From: Myxococcota bacterium
Lineage (GTDB): Bacteria; Myxococcota; UBA4151
Assembly: GCA_028823075.1 (NCBI GenBank)
Contig: JAPKCE010000023.1
Span: forward strand, 1-13,369
DNA: 13,369 bases
Direction: 5' to 3'
The notes under the pieces were generated by a model. The model searched no databases and had not been told where the DNA came from. It saw only the letters and a program-made list of their open reading frames with translations. Positions 7,170-13,369 of this stretch are shown one piece after another (within the stretch, counting starts at the first letter, position 1; each line of letters begins with the position of its first letter). Made by a program: the position numbers and the translations under genes.

Positions 7170-7603
7170 AACCCGACCAGCCGTTCACCGGCTGCGCGCA
7201 ACCATTGCGGGGCTGCTGCGCGCCAACCCTTTGGCGCCAAATCGGGATCTAACCACACCCGACGACCGCCGCCAAGCGAGCGAACTTGTGCTAAACTCGC
7301 TGAAAAAGCGTCGGGGTCCAACTGCTGGCCAAAGCCGAGCAGCACGACAACCGGCCAGGGGTGTTCGGGCAACAGCAGCAACAAACGCTCACCGCTTTCG
7401 CCGCTAAAGCGTTCGGCGGCAACGCGCTGCGCGATGCGCCCGCCTAGCCTCCAGTCCAAGGCCGCTGACAACGTAGGCAAACGGCCTAACAAACGCCCCG
7501 TGGGCAGAATCATGGTGTGACCAGCCAGCGAATCAACTGCGCGCAATGCCAATCCACCAGCCTCGGCTGGCCAAGGAATGGTTGCAGACACCGGCGCATT
7601 CAC
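7166..7603 (-). CDS. Small protein resembling the N-terminal domain of M17 leucyl aminopeptidase
   Basis: A 145-residue protein starting at GTG (7603-7601), which overlaps the nusB stop (GTGA). The pattern from LAGHTMILPTG (26-36) through LSAALDWRLGGRIAQRVA (45-62), GERLLLLLP (71-79) and VVVLLGFGQQLD (85-96) resembles the macro-like N-terminal domain of peptidase family M17, where a short D-x-LgG helix is followed by the LLGLG strand. The catalytic metal-binding domain of M17 is absent, so peptidase activity is not expected. Small proteins of this kind near nusB occur in some myxobacterial genomes as I recall, but I cannot verify this. Its role is unknown, and a nucleotide or ADP-ribose ligand would be speculation. 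Confidence 0.75.
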   Translation of the reverse strand: MNAPVSATIPWPAEAGGLALRAVDSLAGHTMILPTGRLLGRLPTLSAALDWRLGGRIAQRVAAERFSGESGERLLLLLPEHPWPVVVLLGFGQQLDPDAFSASLAQVRSLGGGRRVWLDPDLAPKGWRAAAPQWLRAAGERLVGL

Positions 7604-8031
7604 TCGGACAAGCCCTCGGCCAAGCCCTCGGCCAAACCTTCGGCCAAACGGCCAAGGGTGCCACGCACAAAACTCGAGCTGCGATCGGAACCGTAGCGCG
7701 TGGCCAATTCACCGGCTTCAGAAAGCACAACCTTCATGGGGGCCGTTGCGCTAACCAGTTCAAAGGCTGCCATCAGCAGTAAATTACGATCGATCACGTC
7801 CTGACGCTCAAAACGCCATTCTGGGCTGGCCGCAGCCAAACGCTCCTTGAGTTCCTCGCGACGTTCATCAACCCCATCGAGCAAAAGTTTGAGATAACCG
7901 TTATCCAGAGGTGGCGTGCCAAAATGCCCAACAACATCGGCAAAAGCGTCGGCTGCGGAGGCACCGAGATCGATCTCGTAAAGTATCTGTAAGGCGGCTG
8001 CCCGAGCGCGGCTGCGCAGTTTCGGTTTCAC
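7600..8031 (-). CDS. nusB: Transcription antitermination factor NusB
   Basis: NusB joins NusE (S10) and boxA RNA in antitermination complexes that support rRNA transcription. The 143-residue protein shows the family pattern: RSRARAAALQILYEIDLG (6-23), FERQDVIDRNLLLMAAFEL (74-92), then VVLSEAGELATRYGSDRSSSFVRGTLGRL (101-129). The common INEA and FVNG segments read LSEA and FVRG here. The start is a GTG at 8031 that overlaps the ribH stop (GTGA), and the 3' end overlaps the next gene in the same way. The C-terminus is extended by a low-complexity LAEG LAEG LAEG LSE tail from tandem 12-bp repeats. The ribH-nusB pairing is very common in bacteria and supports the call. Confidence 0.92.
   Translation of the reverse strand: MKPKLRSRARAAALQILYEIDLGASAADAFADVVGHFGTPPLDNGYLKLLLDGVDERREELKERLAAASPEWRFERQDVIDRNLLLMAAFELVSATAPMKVVLSEAGELATRYGSDRSSSFVRGTLGRLAEGLAEGLAEGLSE
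7610..7645 (-). repeat. Three-copy 12-bp tandem repeat at the 3' end of nusB
   Basis: Two perfect copies of AAGCCCTCGGCC (7610-7621, 7622-7633) and a third with two changes (7634-7645, AAACCTTCGGCC). A more diverged fourth copy may lie at 7598-7609, across the stop and the next start. The unit length keeps the frame and gives repeated LAEG at the NusB C-terminus. Confidence 0.85.
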
Positions 8032-8504
8032 AGGCCGGCTGCTCCAAGTTTGCGATGAAGATCAGCCATTTCAAGAGCCGCGAGCGCCGCTTCCCAGCCT
8101 TTGTTCGAAGCGCCTTCACCGGCTCGCTCCAAGGCCTGCTCGACATCATCACAGGTGAGAATACCGAAAGCCACCGGCAGGCCGCTACTCATCGCAACAT
8201 CGGCTGTGCCCTTGGCGGCTTCTCCTGCGACGTATTCGAAATGAGGGGTTCCACCGCGGATCACAGCGCCGATGGCGATGAGCGCATCGAAGCGCCCGGA
8301 ACGTGCCAACCGCGAAGCCACGGGCGGTAACTCAAAGGTACCCGGCACGCGCACGACGGTGACCGCCTCGTCGCTGACGCCATGCTCCTTGAGCGCCGCC
8401 AAAGCCCCTTTGAGCAGGGGCTCGGTAACAAAATGGTTAAAGCGCGCGACGATCAACGCAAAGCGCTGACCTTCACCCGACACCGATCCTTCGATGAGGG
8501 TCAT
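8028..8504 (-). CDS. ribH: 6,7-dimethyl-8-ribityllumazine synthase RibH
   Basis: Condenses 5-amino-6-ribitylamino-uracil with 3,4-dihydroxy-2-butanone 4-phosphate, the penultimate step of riboflavin synthesis, usually as a pentamer or 60-mer shell. The 158-residue protein has the substrate-binding ARFN segment (20-23), VPGTFELP (53-60), GAVIRGGTPHFEYVA with catalytic His88, FGILTCDDVEQALERAG (113-129) with Arg127, and NKGWEAALAALEM (134-146). The residue before NKG is Ser where Gly is usual. An AAGGA lies about 8 bases before the ATG, and the gap to ribBA is 13 bp. The stop overlaps the nusB GTG. Confidence 0.96.
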   Translation of the reverse strand: MTLIEGSVSGEGQRFALIVARFNHFVTEPLLKGALAALKEHGVSDEAVTVVRVPGTFELPPVASRLARSGRFDALIAIGAVIRGGTPHFEYVAGEAAKGTADVAMSSGLPVAFGILTCDDVEQALERAGEGASNKGWEAALAALEMADLHRKLGAAGL

Positions 8505-8517
8505 AATGGCATTCCTT

Positions 8518-9654
8518 TCAATGAGTCATGCGATCGGAGCGCTGTTCGGCGAGCAGCGTTCGGGGATCGATGATATTGACCACATCGATGCCAAAACCGC
8601 TGATGCCTCGCACCGGCAATTGGCGCCGTGAGATCAATTCGATTCTTTGAAGACCAAGATCGCGAAGCACCTGAGCACCGATGCCAATGGTATGAAGGTT
8701 TTCGGTACTTCCCGGGCGTTCCCCGTTGGCCATCGCCTCGGTTAAGGAGACCTGAGCAGCGCGCGCCACATACAAAACAACACCGCTACCGGATACCGAA
8801 ATGGCTTGGAACCCGTAGTCGAGATCGGGAACGGCGCCAGGTAAACCGCCGCCGAAAGTATCGGCCCAAGGACGCGCCGCATGCACGCGCACCCGCGCCG
8901 TTTCATCCTGTTCGGGCTCGCCGAGAACAAAGGCTACAAGCTCTAAGCCGCCAACTTTGGAGCGGTAGCCGACAGCACGAAACTTGCCCCAACGGGTCTG
9001 TACCACCTGGTCAGAGCTGCGCTCGATCAGGCTTTCTCGCTGCAAACGATAATGAACCAAATCGGCAACTTGAACGATGGGCATGTCGTGACGTTCAGCA
9101 AAGATCTCGAGTTGAGGCATGCGCGCCATGGTCCCGTCTTCGTTCATGATCTCAACGATCACAGCAGCGGGAATCAGGCCAGCAAGGCGAGCTAAATCCA
9201 CGCTGCCTTCGGTTTGGCCCGTGCGTACCAACACGCCACCGGGCTCGGCGCGCAGAGGAAAAATATGCCCCGGCTTGACGAGGTCCGATGGCTTCGTCTC
9301 GGGATTGCAGCAGACGGAGACGGTGCGCGCCCGGTCGGCAGCGCTGATGCCCGTAGTCACGCCACTAGCCGCTTCGACGCTGACCGTGAAATTCGTACCG
9401 AAGGCCGAGCCGTTGTCTTCGCTCACCATCATCTGCAGACCGAGCTGCTGACAGCGTTCAGCGGTCAAGGTGCAGCAGATCAAGCCGCGCGCCTCTTTCG
9501 CCATGAGATTAATCGCTTCGGGGGTTACGAACTGTGCAGCCATGCACAAGTCGCCCTCGTTTTCGCGATCCTCATCGTCGACCATAATAACGATGTCACC
9601 GCGGCGCATGGCCTCCATAGCGACTTCTACACGGGCAATTCGAGCGTCGATCAT
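8518..9654 (-). CDS. ribBA: RibBX-type protein: DHBP synthase fused to a degenerate GTP cyclohydrolase II domain
   Basis: The N-terminal domain (about 1-205) is 3,4-dihydroxy-2-butanone 4-phosphate synthase (RibB), which makes the four-carbon unit for RibH from ribulose 5-phosphate. It has DDEDRENEGDL (26-36), FTVSVEAASGVTTGIS (89-104), GHIFPLRA (129-136) and EIMNEDGTMARMP (168-180). The usual GHTE motif reads GQTE, with Gln147 where the metal-ligand His is expected. The C-terminal domain (about 215-370) keeps the outline of RibA (RVRVHAA, then GVVLYVARAA, then a closing GIDVVNIID) but has lost its active site: the zinc motif normally reading CLTGD...RCDCG is ARPWADTFGG, the GRGIGL loop is gone, and no cysteine occurs after residue 116. 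It therefore should not hydrolyse GTP. Such RibB plus inactive RibA-like fusions are known as RibBX in Proteobacteria. A separate ribA should exist elsewhere. Confidence 0.92.
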   Translation of the reverse strand: MIDARIARVEVAMEAMRRGDIVIMVDDEDRENEGDLCMAAQFVTPEAINLMAKEARGLICCTLTAERCQQLGLQMMVSEDNGSAFGTNFTVSVEAASGVTTGISAADRARTVSVCCNPETKPSDLVKPGHIFPLRAEPGGVLVRTGQTEGSVDLARLAGLIPAAVIVEIMNEDGTMARMPQLEIFAERHDMPIVQVADLVHYRLQRESLIERSSDQVVQTRWGKFRAVGYRSKVGGLELVAFVLGEPEQDETARVRVHAARPWADTFGGGLPGAVPDLDYGFQAISVSGSGVVLYVARAAQVSLTEAMANGERPGSTENLHTIGIGAQVLRDLGLQRIELISRRQLPVRGISGFGIDVVNIIDPRTLLAEQRSDRMTH

Positions 9655-9674
9655 GGTTTCCCCCGGCGCAGTTT

Positions 9675-10277
9675 TTAGGCGCCTGTTCGCTTCAGCCAGT
9701 GGGCCGCGTAACGGGCCAAGGGGTCGACTTCAACATGAACCGAGTCACCAAGGCAAAGAACGGACAGTTGCGTCCTTTTCAGGGTCTCGGGGATGAGCTC
9801 CACGACGAAGCCGCACGGCAGGTCCGCGGCGATGGTCAAACTGATACCGTCCACACAGACCGAACCCTTTTGCGGCAACATAGCGGCAAGCGCATCGGCG
9901 ACAGCGAATTGAATGCGCCGCCCACCGCTCACCTCGATAAGATTTTCCACCTTAGCTAGACCGTCAACATGACCGGTAACGATATGGCCATCGAGTCTAT
10001 CTCCAGCGCGCAAGGCTTGCTCGACATGCAAACAAACTCCGGCTTTCAGATGAGAGAATAGGGTGCGAGCTAGAGTCTCGCTCCCGGCCTCAAACCGCAT
10101 GTCCTGCTCGCTGACGCCGATGACGGTCAGACAACAACCGTTAACCGCCACTGAATCGCCAAGGCGTAAATCAGACCACGGTTTTGGGCGCTCGAGCTGC
10201 AGTAGCAAAGCGCCATCGCGCCCCAACGAGTCGCAACTCAGCAGAGCAGCTCGGTGGCGAACCAGACCTGTGAACAT
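9675..10277 (-). CDS. ribE: Riboflavin synthase alpha chain
   Basis: Dismutates two 6,7-dimethyl-8-ribityllumazine molecules into riboflavin plus the RibH substrate. The 200-residue protein has the family's two lumazine-binding barrels. The first has MFTGLV (1-6), GDSVAVNGCCLTV (40-52) and SETLARTLF (66-74). The second has GHIVTGHVDG (97-106), KGSVCVDGISLTI (137-149) and IPETLKRTQL (162-171), ending in VEVDPLARYAAHWL. The open frame extends 18 codons upstream, but the invariant MFTG start and a GGAG 5 bases before the ATG at 10277 fix the start there, 13 bp after the PEGA-gene stop. No FMN riboswitch can sit in so short a leader. Confidence 0.95.
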   Translation of the reverse strand: MFTGLVRHRAALLSCDSLGRDGALLLQLERPKPWSDLRLGDSVAVNGCCLTVIGVSEQDMRFEAGSETLARTLFSHLKAGVCLHVEQALRAGDRLDGHIVTGHVDGLAKVENLIEVSGGRRIQFAVADALAAMLPQKGSVCVDGISLTIAADLPCGFVVELIPETLKRTQLSVLCLGDSVHVEVDPLARYAAHWLKRTGA

Positions 10278-10290
10278 GTTGGCTCCGTGG

Positions 10291-11886
10291 CTAAGGGGTT
10301 TTTGTCCCAGCGGCCTCGGCAGGCTTGTCACCTTCCACTTTTGCGGGCGCTTCGTCGATCAAGAAGCGCTCCCAGCGGCTTGCGTCTTCTGCGCCGAAGT
10401 AACTCCAGCCGCCGTAGATGGCACTAACGCCTGCCAAACCGAGGCTAATCCATGAGCCGGTAAGAAGCTGATTCTGCTCGCCTAAGGCCTTGGTGTAGGT
10501 TTCCTTGGCCGTCTCCAGCCCTTCGGCAGCAGGGTTGAGTTTGAGTGAACCCTTGGTCAAACTGGCCGACCAGGCGAGATCGAAGTCATCGCCGTTCATG
10601 CAAGAACCAGCGCAATCCTCTTCCATGATGCGGCGCCCCTCATCAAACTTACCTTGGGCGATAGACTGCAGTACGAGAGTTCCCGCACCCAAACCAAAAG
10701 CCACGCCGCCGCTCAGCATCCCCATGAAACGACGGCTGTTACTGGCGGCGATTCGAGCGCGAATAAAATCCTGGGAGGGCATCAAGTCGATGGTCAAGCG
10801 CTGTTCAGATTCGGGGCCAACATCAATATCCTGGGCCCAAGTCACAAAGCCTTCTTTTTTAGCTTCGACTCGGTGAGTACCGCCGGGCACCAATGTTTTG
10901 AACATGCGGCCAGTCGCAGTCGTCACAAGATCGCCGTCGATGAACAAGGAGGCACCGACCTCCGAACAACTGAGTACGACCGAACCGCCACTAGCGGCCA
11001 AAATCGAATTGAAGAGTTTCTTGGCCATTCCAGGCACATCAGTTTCAATAGCCGAGATGGCCATCTCCCTGGTATCGCGCTCAATGGCCTTAGCCTCGTA
11101 AACATCGAGCAAGGTCATGGTAATGCGCACGCCCTCGCCGGATTTACTCGCTTTTCCATTGATCATGTAGCGCGCATCCAACGCGCCGCCGAGTTCCGCC
11201 AAACAGGACGTCGAATCGCAACTGAGCGCATCCTTGAGTTGCTGCTGGTCGAGCATGGCCTGAACATCATCTCCACTGATCACATCGAACAGTTTGAGTT
11301 TGTCGATACCGAGCACCGTTGCATCGGACAGGCGAGCCGCGACCACCTCCTCAAGTTCGGTGACGGCAAACCCCATCACCGCCACGCTTTCACGATCACT
11401 TTCGCCCTTTTGTTGTTTGGCATCCGTCGTCGCGACCTGCGCCGTGGCCGCAGCCGCGCTGCGCACCTTGCTGATCATACGTGTGGCTTGAGCAGCAGCG
11501 TCTTTAGGTTTTCCCGAGAATTTATCTACTTCGGTGCCATCGGCTTGGACAAGAACCATGACCAGCTTCGCCTTGCTGCCCTTGCCGATAACCAAACTGG
11601 CTAGACCGTGCTGGGCTGAAAACCCTTTTGCTAACTCAGCAAAGCATGACGATTCGCCCTTACAAGCGATAACCTTCTGGCCGAGTTTGTTATCCTTGGC
11701 AGCAGCTGCAGACACGCTGACGAGATCGGCGTCGGTACCGAGCGCCGCTTCGAGAGCCTTTTCGACCGCCGATGCAGCTTTCCAATCCGCCTTTTTACCC
11801 AGCGCTACCGGTGGTAAAACAACTGCTATTTGAGCCCAAACAGTGGGAGCGAACAACACGGTAAACAGACCGATCATCAAGCGCAT
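10291..11886 (-). CDS. Exported PEGA-domain protein with duplicated cysteine-pair domains
   Basis: A 531-residue envelope protein of unknown function. Residues 1-18 form a signal peptide with a likely signal peptidase I site at VWA-Q. Two related N-terminal domains follow, each with a cysteine pair before an AEL motif: C75 and C81 then FAELAKG, and C223 and C228 then LAELGGA. They are separated by a low-complexity Ala/Thr/Lys linker (about 143-165). This layout resembles TolB-N/FlgO-like domains. A PEGA domain lies at about 301-370 (ASLFIDGDLV, LVPGGTHRVEAKKEGF). Two hydrophobic segments (about 387-410 and 475-497) flank a polar loop with DCAGSC (C425, C429), and the C-terminus is Pro/Ala/Lys-rich. 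GAGG lies 5 bases before the ATG. It opens the minus-strand run, and nothing in its sequence ties it to riboflavin. Such proteins are common in Myxococcota and relatives. Confidence 0.88.
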   Translation of the reverse strand: MRLMIGLFTVLFAPTVWAQIAVVLPPVALGKKADWKAASAVEKALEAALGTDADLVSVSAAAAKDNKLGQKVIACKGESSCFAELAKGFSAQHGLASLVIGKGSKAKLVMVLVQADGTEVDKFSGKPKDAAAQATRMISKVRSAAAATAQVATTDAKQQKGESDRESVAVMGFAVTELEEVVAARLSDATVLGIDKLKLFDVISGDDVQAMLDQQQLKDALSCDSTSCLAELGGALDARYMINGKASKSGEGVRITMTLLDVYEAKAIERDTREMAISAIETDVPGMAKKLFNSILAASGGSVVLSCSEVGASLFIDGDLVTTATGRMFKTLVPGGTHRVEAKKEGFVTWAQDIDVGPESEQRLTIDLMPSQDFIRARIAASNSRRFMGMLSGGVAFGLGAGTLVLQSIAQGKFDEGRRIMEEDCAGSCMNGDDFDLAWSASLTKGSLKLNPAAEGLETAKETYTKALGEQNQLLTGSWISLGLAGVSAIYGGWSYFGAEDASRWERFLIDEAPAKVEGDKPAEAAGTKTP

Positions 11887-12089
11887 ATTAACCTCATTTA
11901 CGAGTGGATATGACCTCGTTACATGAGAGCGGCAGCCCTGCCCAGCCCCAATAGCTCGCTGCAGCGAAGCCAGGCCCTTCGGCCAAGCTGCCCATCCGAA
12001 GGCTTTCGAGCACCCTCAGACTAGCCTGTCTATTGTAGCACCTATACCTTCGCGCTCAGCGCCGGTATGGGCGGCCAGCGGAGAACCCA
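11887..12089. promoter_or_regulatory. Divergent intergenic region with several palindromes
   Basis: These 203 bp lie between the divergent PEGA-domain gene and pgsA and must hold at least one promoter for each side. I see a perfect 12-bp palindrome TCGCTGCAGCGA (11956-11967), an inverted repeat CCTTCGG (11976-11982) with CCGAAGG (11996-12002) and a 13-base loop, and GCGCT-C-AGCGC (12052-12062). A minus-strand -10-like TACAAT lies at 12032-12037 but has no good -35 at the right distance. A plus-strand TATACC lies at 12043-12048, also without a clear -35. The palindromes could be operators, but none matches a site I can name. Confidence 0.35.
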
Positions 12090-12686
12090 ATGAACAGCGC
12101 TTTACGTCGCGAAGTATTTAACCTTCCGAACTATCTTACTATGGCACGCATCGTTGCTATTCCAGGAATTGTTTGGCTGCTGGTTCAAGATTCGCCGCTG
12201 ACGAACCTGATCGCCGTATCGGTATTTCTTCTCGCTGCGCTAACCGATCTACTCGATGGCTACCTCGCCCGACGCATGGGGCTTGATTCCGCTTTAGGGA
12301 AATTACTTGACCCGCTGGCCGATAAAATCTTGGTGAGCACAGTGATGATTGCCCTGGTGCCGCTCGGGCGACTCGAAGCCTGGATTCCGATGGTGGTTAT
12401 CGGCCGAGAATTCACCATCAGCGGACTGCGCGGCATGGCTGCTGCCGAAGGCATGATCATCGCCGCAGGCCAACTCGGCAAAGAGAAGACCGCCTATCAG
12501 ATGATCGGCCTGGCTTTCTTGATGGCAGGAGGCTCGGCGCCCCTTGGCTGGTGGCCCGGCGCTTCGGTTTATAGCTTGGACCAAGTCGGCTATGTGCTGA
12601 TCTTAATCTCGGTATTTTACGCCCTGGTTTCGGCGGTCGAATACCTCTACCGCTTCACCCTCGCGGCCATGAGACGCGAGGTTTAG
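12090..12686 (+). CDS. pgsA: CDP-diacylglycerol--glycerol-3-phosphate 3-phosphatidyltransferase
   Basis: Integral membrane enzyme that joins CDP-diacylglycerol and glycerol 3-phosphate to give phosphatidylglycerol phosphate, the committed step to phosphatidylglycerol and cardiolipin. The 198-residue protein has the full CDP-alcohol phosphatidyltransferase signature D-G-x2-A-R-x8-G-x3-D-x3-D at D56, G57, A60, R61, G70, D74 and D78. The N-terminal NLPNYLTMARI (11-21) and the later VIGREFTISGLRGMAA are typical of PgsA and separate it from phosphatidylserine synthase. Several hydrophobic helices are visible (about 22-33, 40-54, 79-92, 163-182). GGAG at 12080-12083 lies 6 bases before the ATG. The stop overlaps that of the convergent dusA. 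Confidence 0.95.
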   Translation: MNSALRREVFNLPNYLTMARIVAIPGIVWLLVQDSPLTNLIAVSVFLLAALTDLLDGYLARRMGLDSALGKLLDPLADKILVSTVMIALVPLGRLEAWIPMVVIGREFTISGLRGMAAAEGMIIAAGQLGKEKTAYQMIGLAFLMAGGSAPLGWWPGASVYSLDQVGYVLILISVFYALVSAVEYLYRFTLAAMRREV

Positions 12687-13369
12687 AGGCGCTCGATAGC
12701 CTCTTCAAAAAGAGCACAACTGGCACCCGGTTGACGCGCTGATTCACTAAGTAAACGGCGCCATGCCCGCGCACCGGGGCGGCCGGAGAATAGGTTGAGC
12801 ATCGGTTGGGCAAGGAACGCTAACTTAACGCCGCGCTGCTGCCATTCGCGCAGATAAGGGATATGGGCGCGAACCGCATCGGCGCGGTTCGTTACCGGGT
12901 TATCATGCCCCCAAAACATGCGATCAGCATCGGCGAAAATCCAAGGATTGTCCGAGGCAGCGCGACCGAGCATCGCAGCATCGACGAAAGCGAGCTGCTC
13001 GTTGGCTTCGCTCAAGCTTTTCAAACCACCATTAATCTCGATCGGTAGCTCGGGGAACTCTGCCTTTAGCCGATGCACATCTTCGTAGCGCAAAGGTGGG
13101 ACATCGCGGTTCTGTTTCGGACTCAGTCCGCTCAGCCAAGCCTTGCGGGCATGCACTGTAAAACGCTGCGCTCCTGCCTTCGCTACGGGCTCCACAAAGG
13201 CCAGCATATCCTCGTACGAATCCGCTTCATCAATGCCGATGCGATGCTTCACGGTCACCGGCAAGTCGCAAGCCGAACGCATGGCGGCGACACCCGCTGC
13301 CACCACCGAGGGCCTAGCCATCAAACAGGCGCCAAAGCTGCCTTTTTGCACCCGATCCGACGGACAGCC
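12683..13369 (-). CDS. dusA: tRNA-dihydrouridine(20/20a) synthase DusA (5' end beyond the window)
   Basis: Flavin-dependent enzyme that reduces uridine 20/20a in the tRNA D-loop. The frame enters from the right edge as GCPSDRVQKGSFGACLM, the conserved Dus motif containing the catalytic Cys of GCP, so the true start and the N-terminal part of the FMN barrel lie outside. The visible 228 residues include VKHRIGID, FTVHARKAWLSGLSPKQNR, PPLRYEDVHRLK, INGGLKSL and MLGRAASDNPWIF. The HARKAWLxGLSPKxNR and GRPGARAWRRLLS signatures separate DusA from DusB and DusC. The TAA at 12685-12683 overlaps the pgsA TAG, so the two genes share four bases tail to tail with no terminator between them. Confidence 0.94.
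   Translation of the reverse strand, partial: GCPSDRVQKGSFGACLMARPSVVAAGVAAMRSACDLPVTVKHRIGIDEADSYEDMLAFVEPVAKAGAQRFTVHARKAWLSGLSPKQNRDVPPLRYEDVHRLKAEFPELPIEINGGLKSLSEANEQLAFVDAAMLGRAASDNPWIFADADRMFWGHDNPVTNRADAVRAHIPYLREWQQRGVKLAFLAQPMLNLFSGRPGARAWRRLLSESARQPGASCALFEEAIERL

Noticed and set aside
7166..7603. Functional leucyl aminopeptidase
   Set aside because: Only an N-terminal-like domain is present. The M17 catalytic domain with its metal ligands is absent from this and the neighbouring frames.
10654..11604. 316-codon plus-strand open frame opposite the PEGA-domain gene
   Set aside because: It is a shadow frame. The minus-strand product has a signal peptide, a PEGA domain and a ribosome binding site, while the shadow product is His- and Arg-rich with no domain.
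11887..12089. FMN riboswitch for the rib genes
   Set aside because: The region precedes the PEGA gene and lacks the conserved RFN elements as far as I can see. The gap before ribE is only 13 bp, too short for one.

Overview
The window carries a conserved bacterial chromosomal block, not an accessory island. By eye it is moderately GC-rich (not computed). I see no tRNA, rRNA, CRISPR array, insertion sequence or phage gene. Several features fit a Gram-negative bacterium of the former Deltaproteobacteria, most likely Myxococcota-like. These are the chain nusB, M17-N-like gene, yceD, rpmF, plsX and fab genes joined to rib genes, an exported PEGA-domain protein, a RibB fused to a degenerate RibA, and a DusA-type dihydrouridine synthase. 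The lineage is inferred from family knowledge; no search was possible.

Layout. Positions 1-195 may hold the 3' end of an unidentified plus-strand gene. clpX (183-1418, plus) follows, with no clpP beside it. It converges on a 10.4 kb minus-strand run from 11886 down to 1485. In transcription order this run is: exported PEGA-domain protein, ribE, a RibBX-type ribBA, ribH, nusB, an M17-N-like small protein, a GAF-like unknown protein, a broken trkH remnant, yceD (DUF177), rpmF, plsX, fabH, fabD, fabG. Gaps are at most 64 bp, and several neighbours overlap at ATGA or GTGA, so much of the run is probably one or a few translationally coupled operons. A 203-bp divergent region (11887-12089) with several short palindromes separates it from pgsA (12090-12686, plus). 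pgsA overlaps tail to tail with a partial dusA (12683-13369, minus).

How the genes work together. ribE, the RibB half of RibBX, and ribH make the last steps of riboflavin. nusB, yceD and rpmF serve transcription antitermination and ribosome or rRNA maturation. plsX, fabH, fabD and fabG link fatty-acid initiation and elongation to phospholipid acylation, and pgsA across the divergent region makes phosphatidylglycerol phosphate. The cluster couples cofactor, translation and membrane-lipid functions.

The most unusual item is the trkH remnant. Only the last quarter of a TrkH potassium channel subunit survives. It starts at a GTG overlapping the upstream stop, is interrupted by one in-frame TAG, and then runs on intact to the normal TrkH C-terminus. 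Other points are the cysteine-free RibA-like half of RibBA, a Gln in place of the usual His in its GHTE motif, a ClpX without the RKH loop, short tandem coding repeats in nusB, yceD and the trkH remnant, and the absence of acpP next to fabG. I did not find a convincing new multi-gene system.
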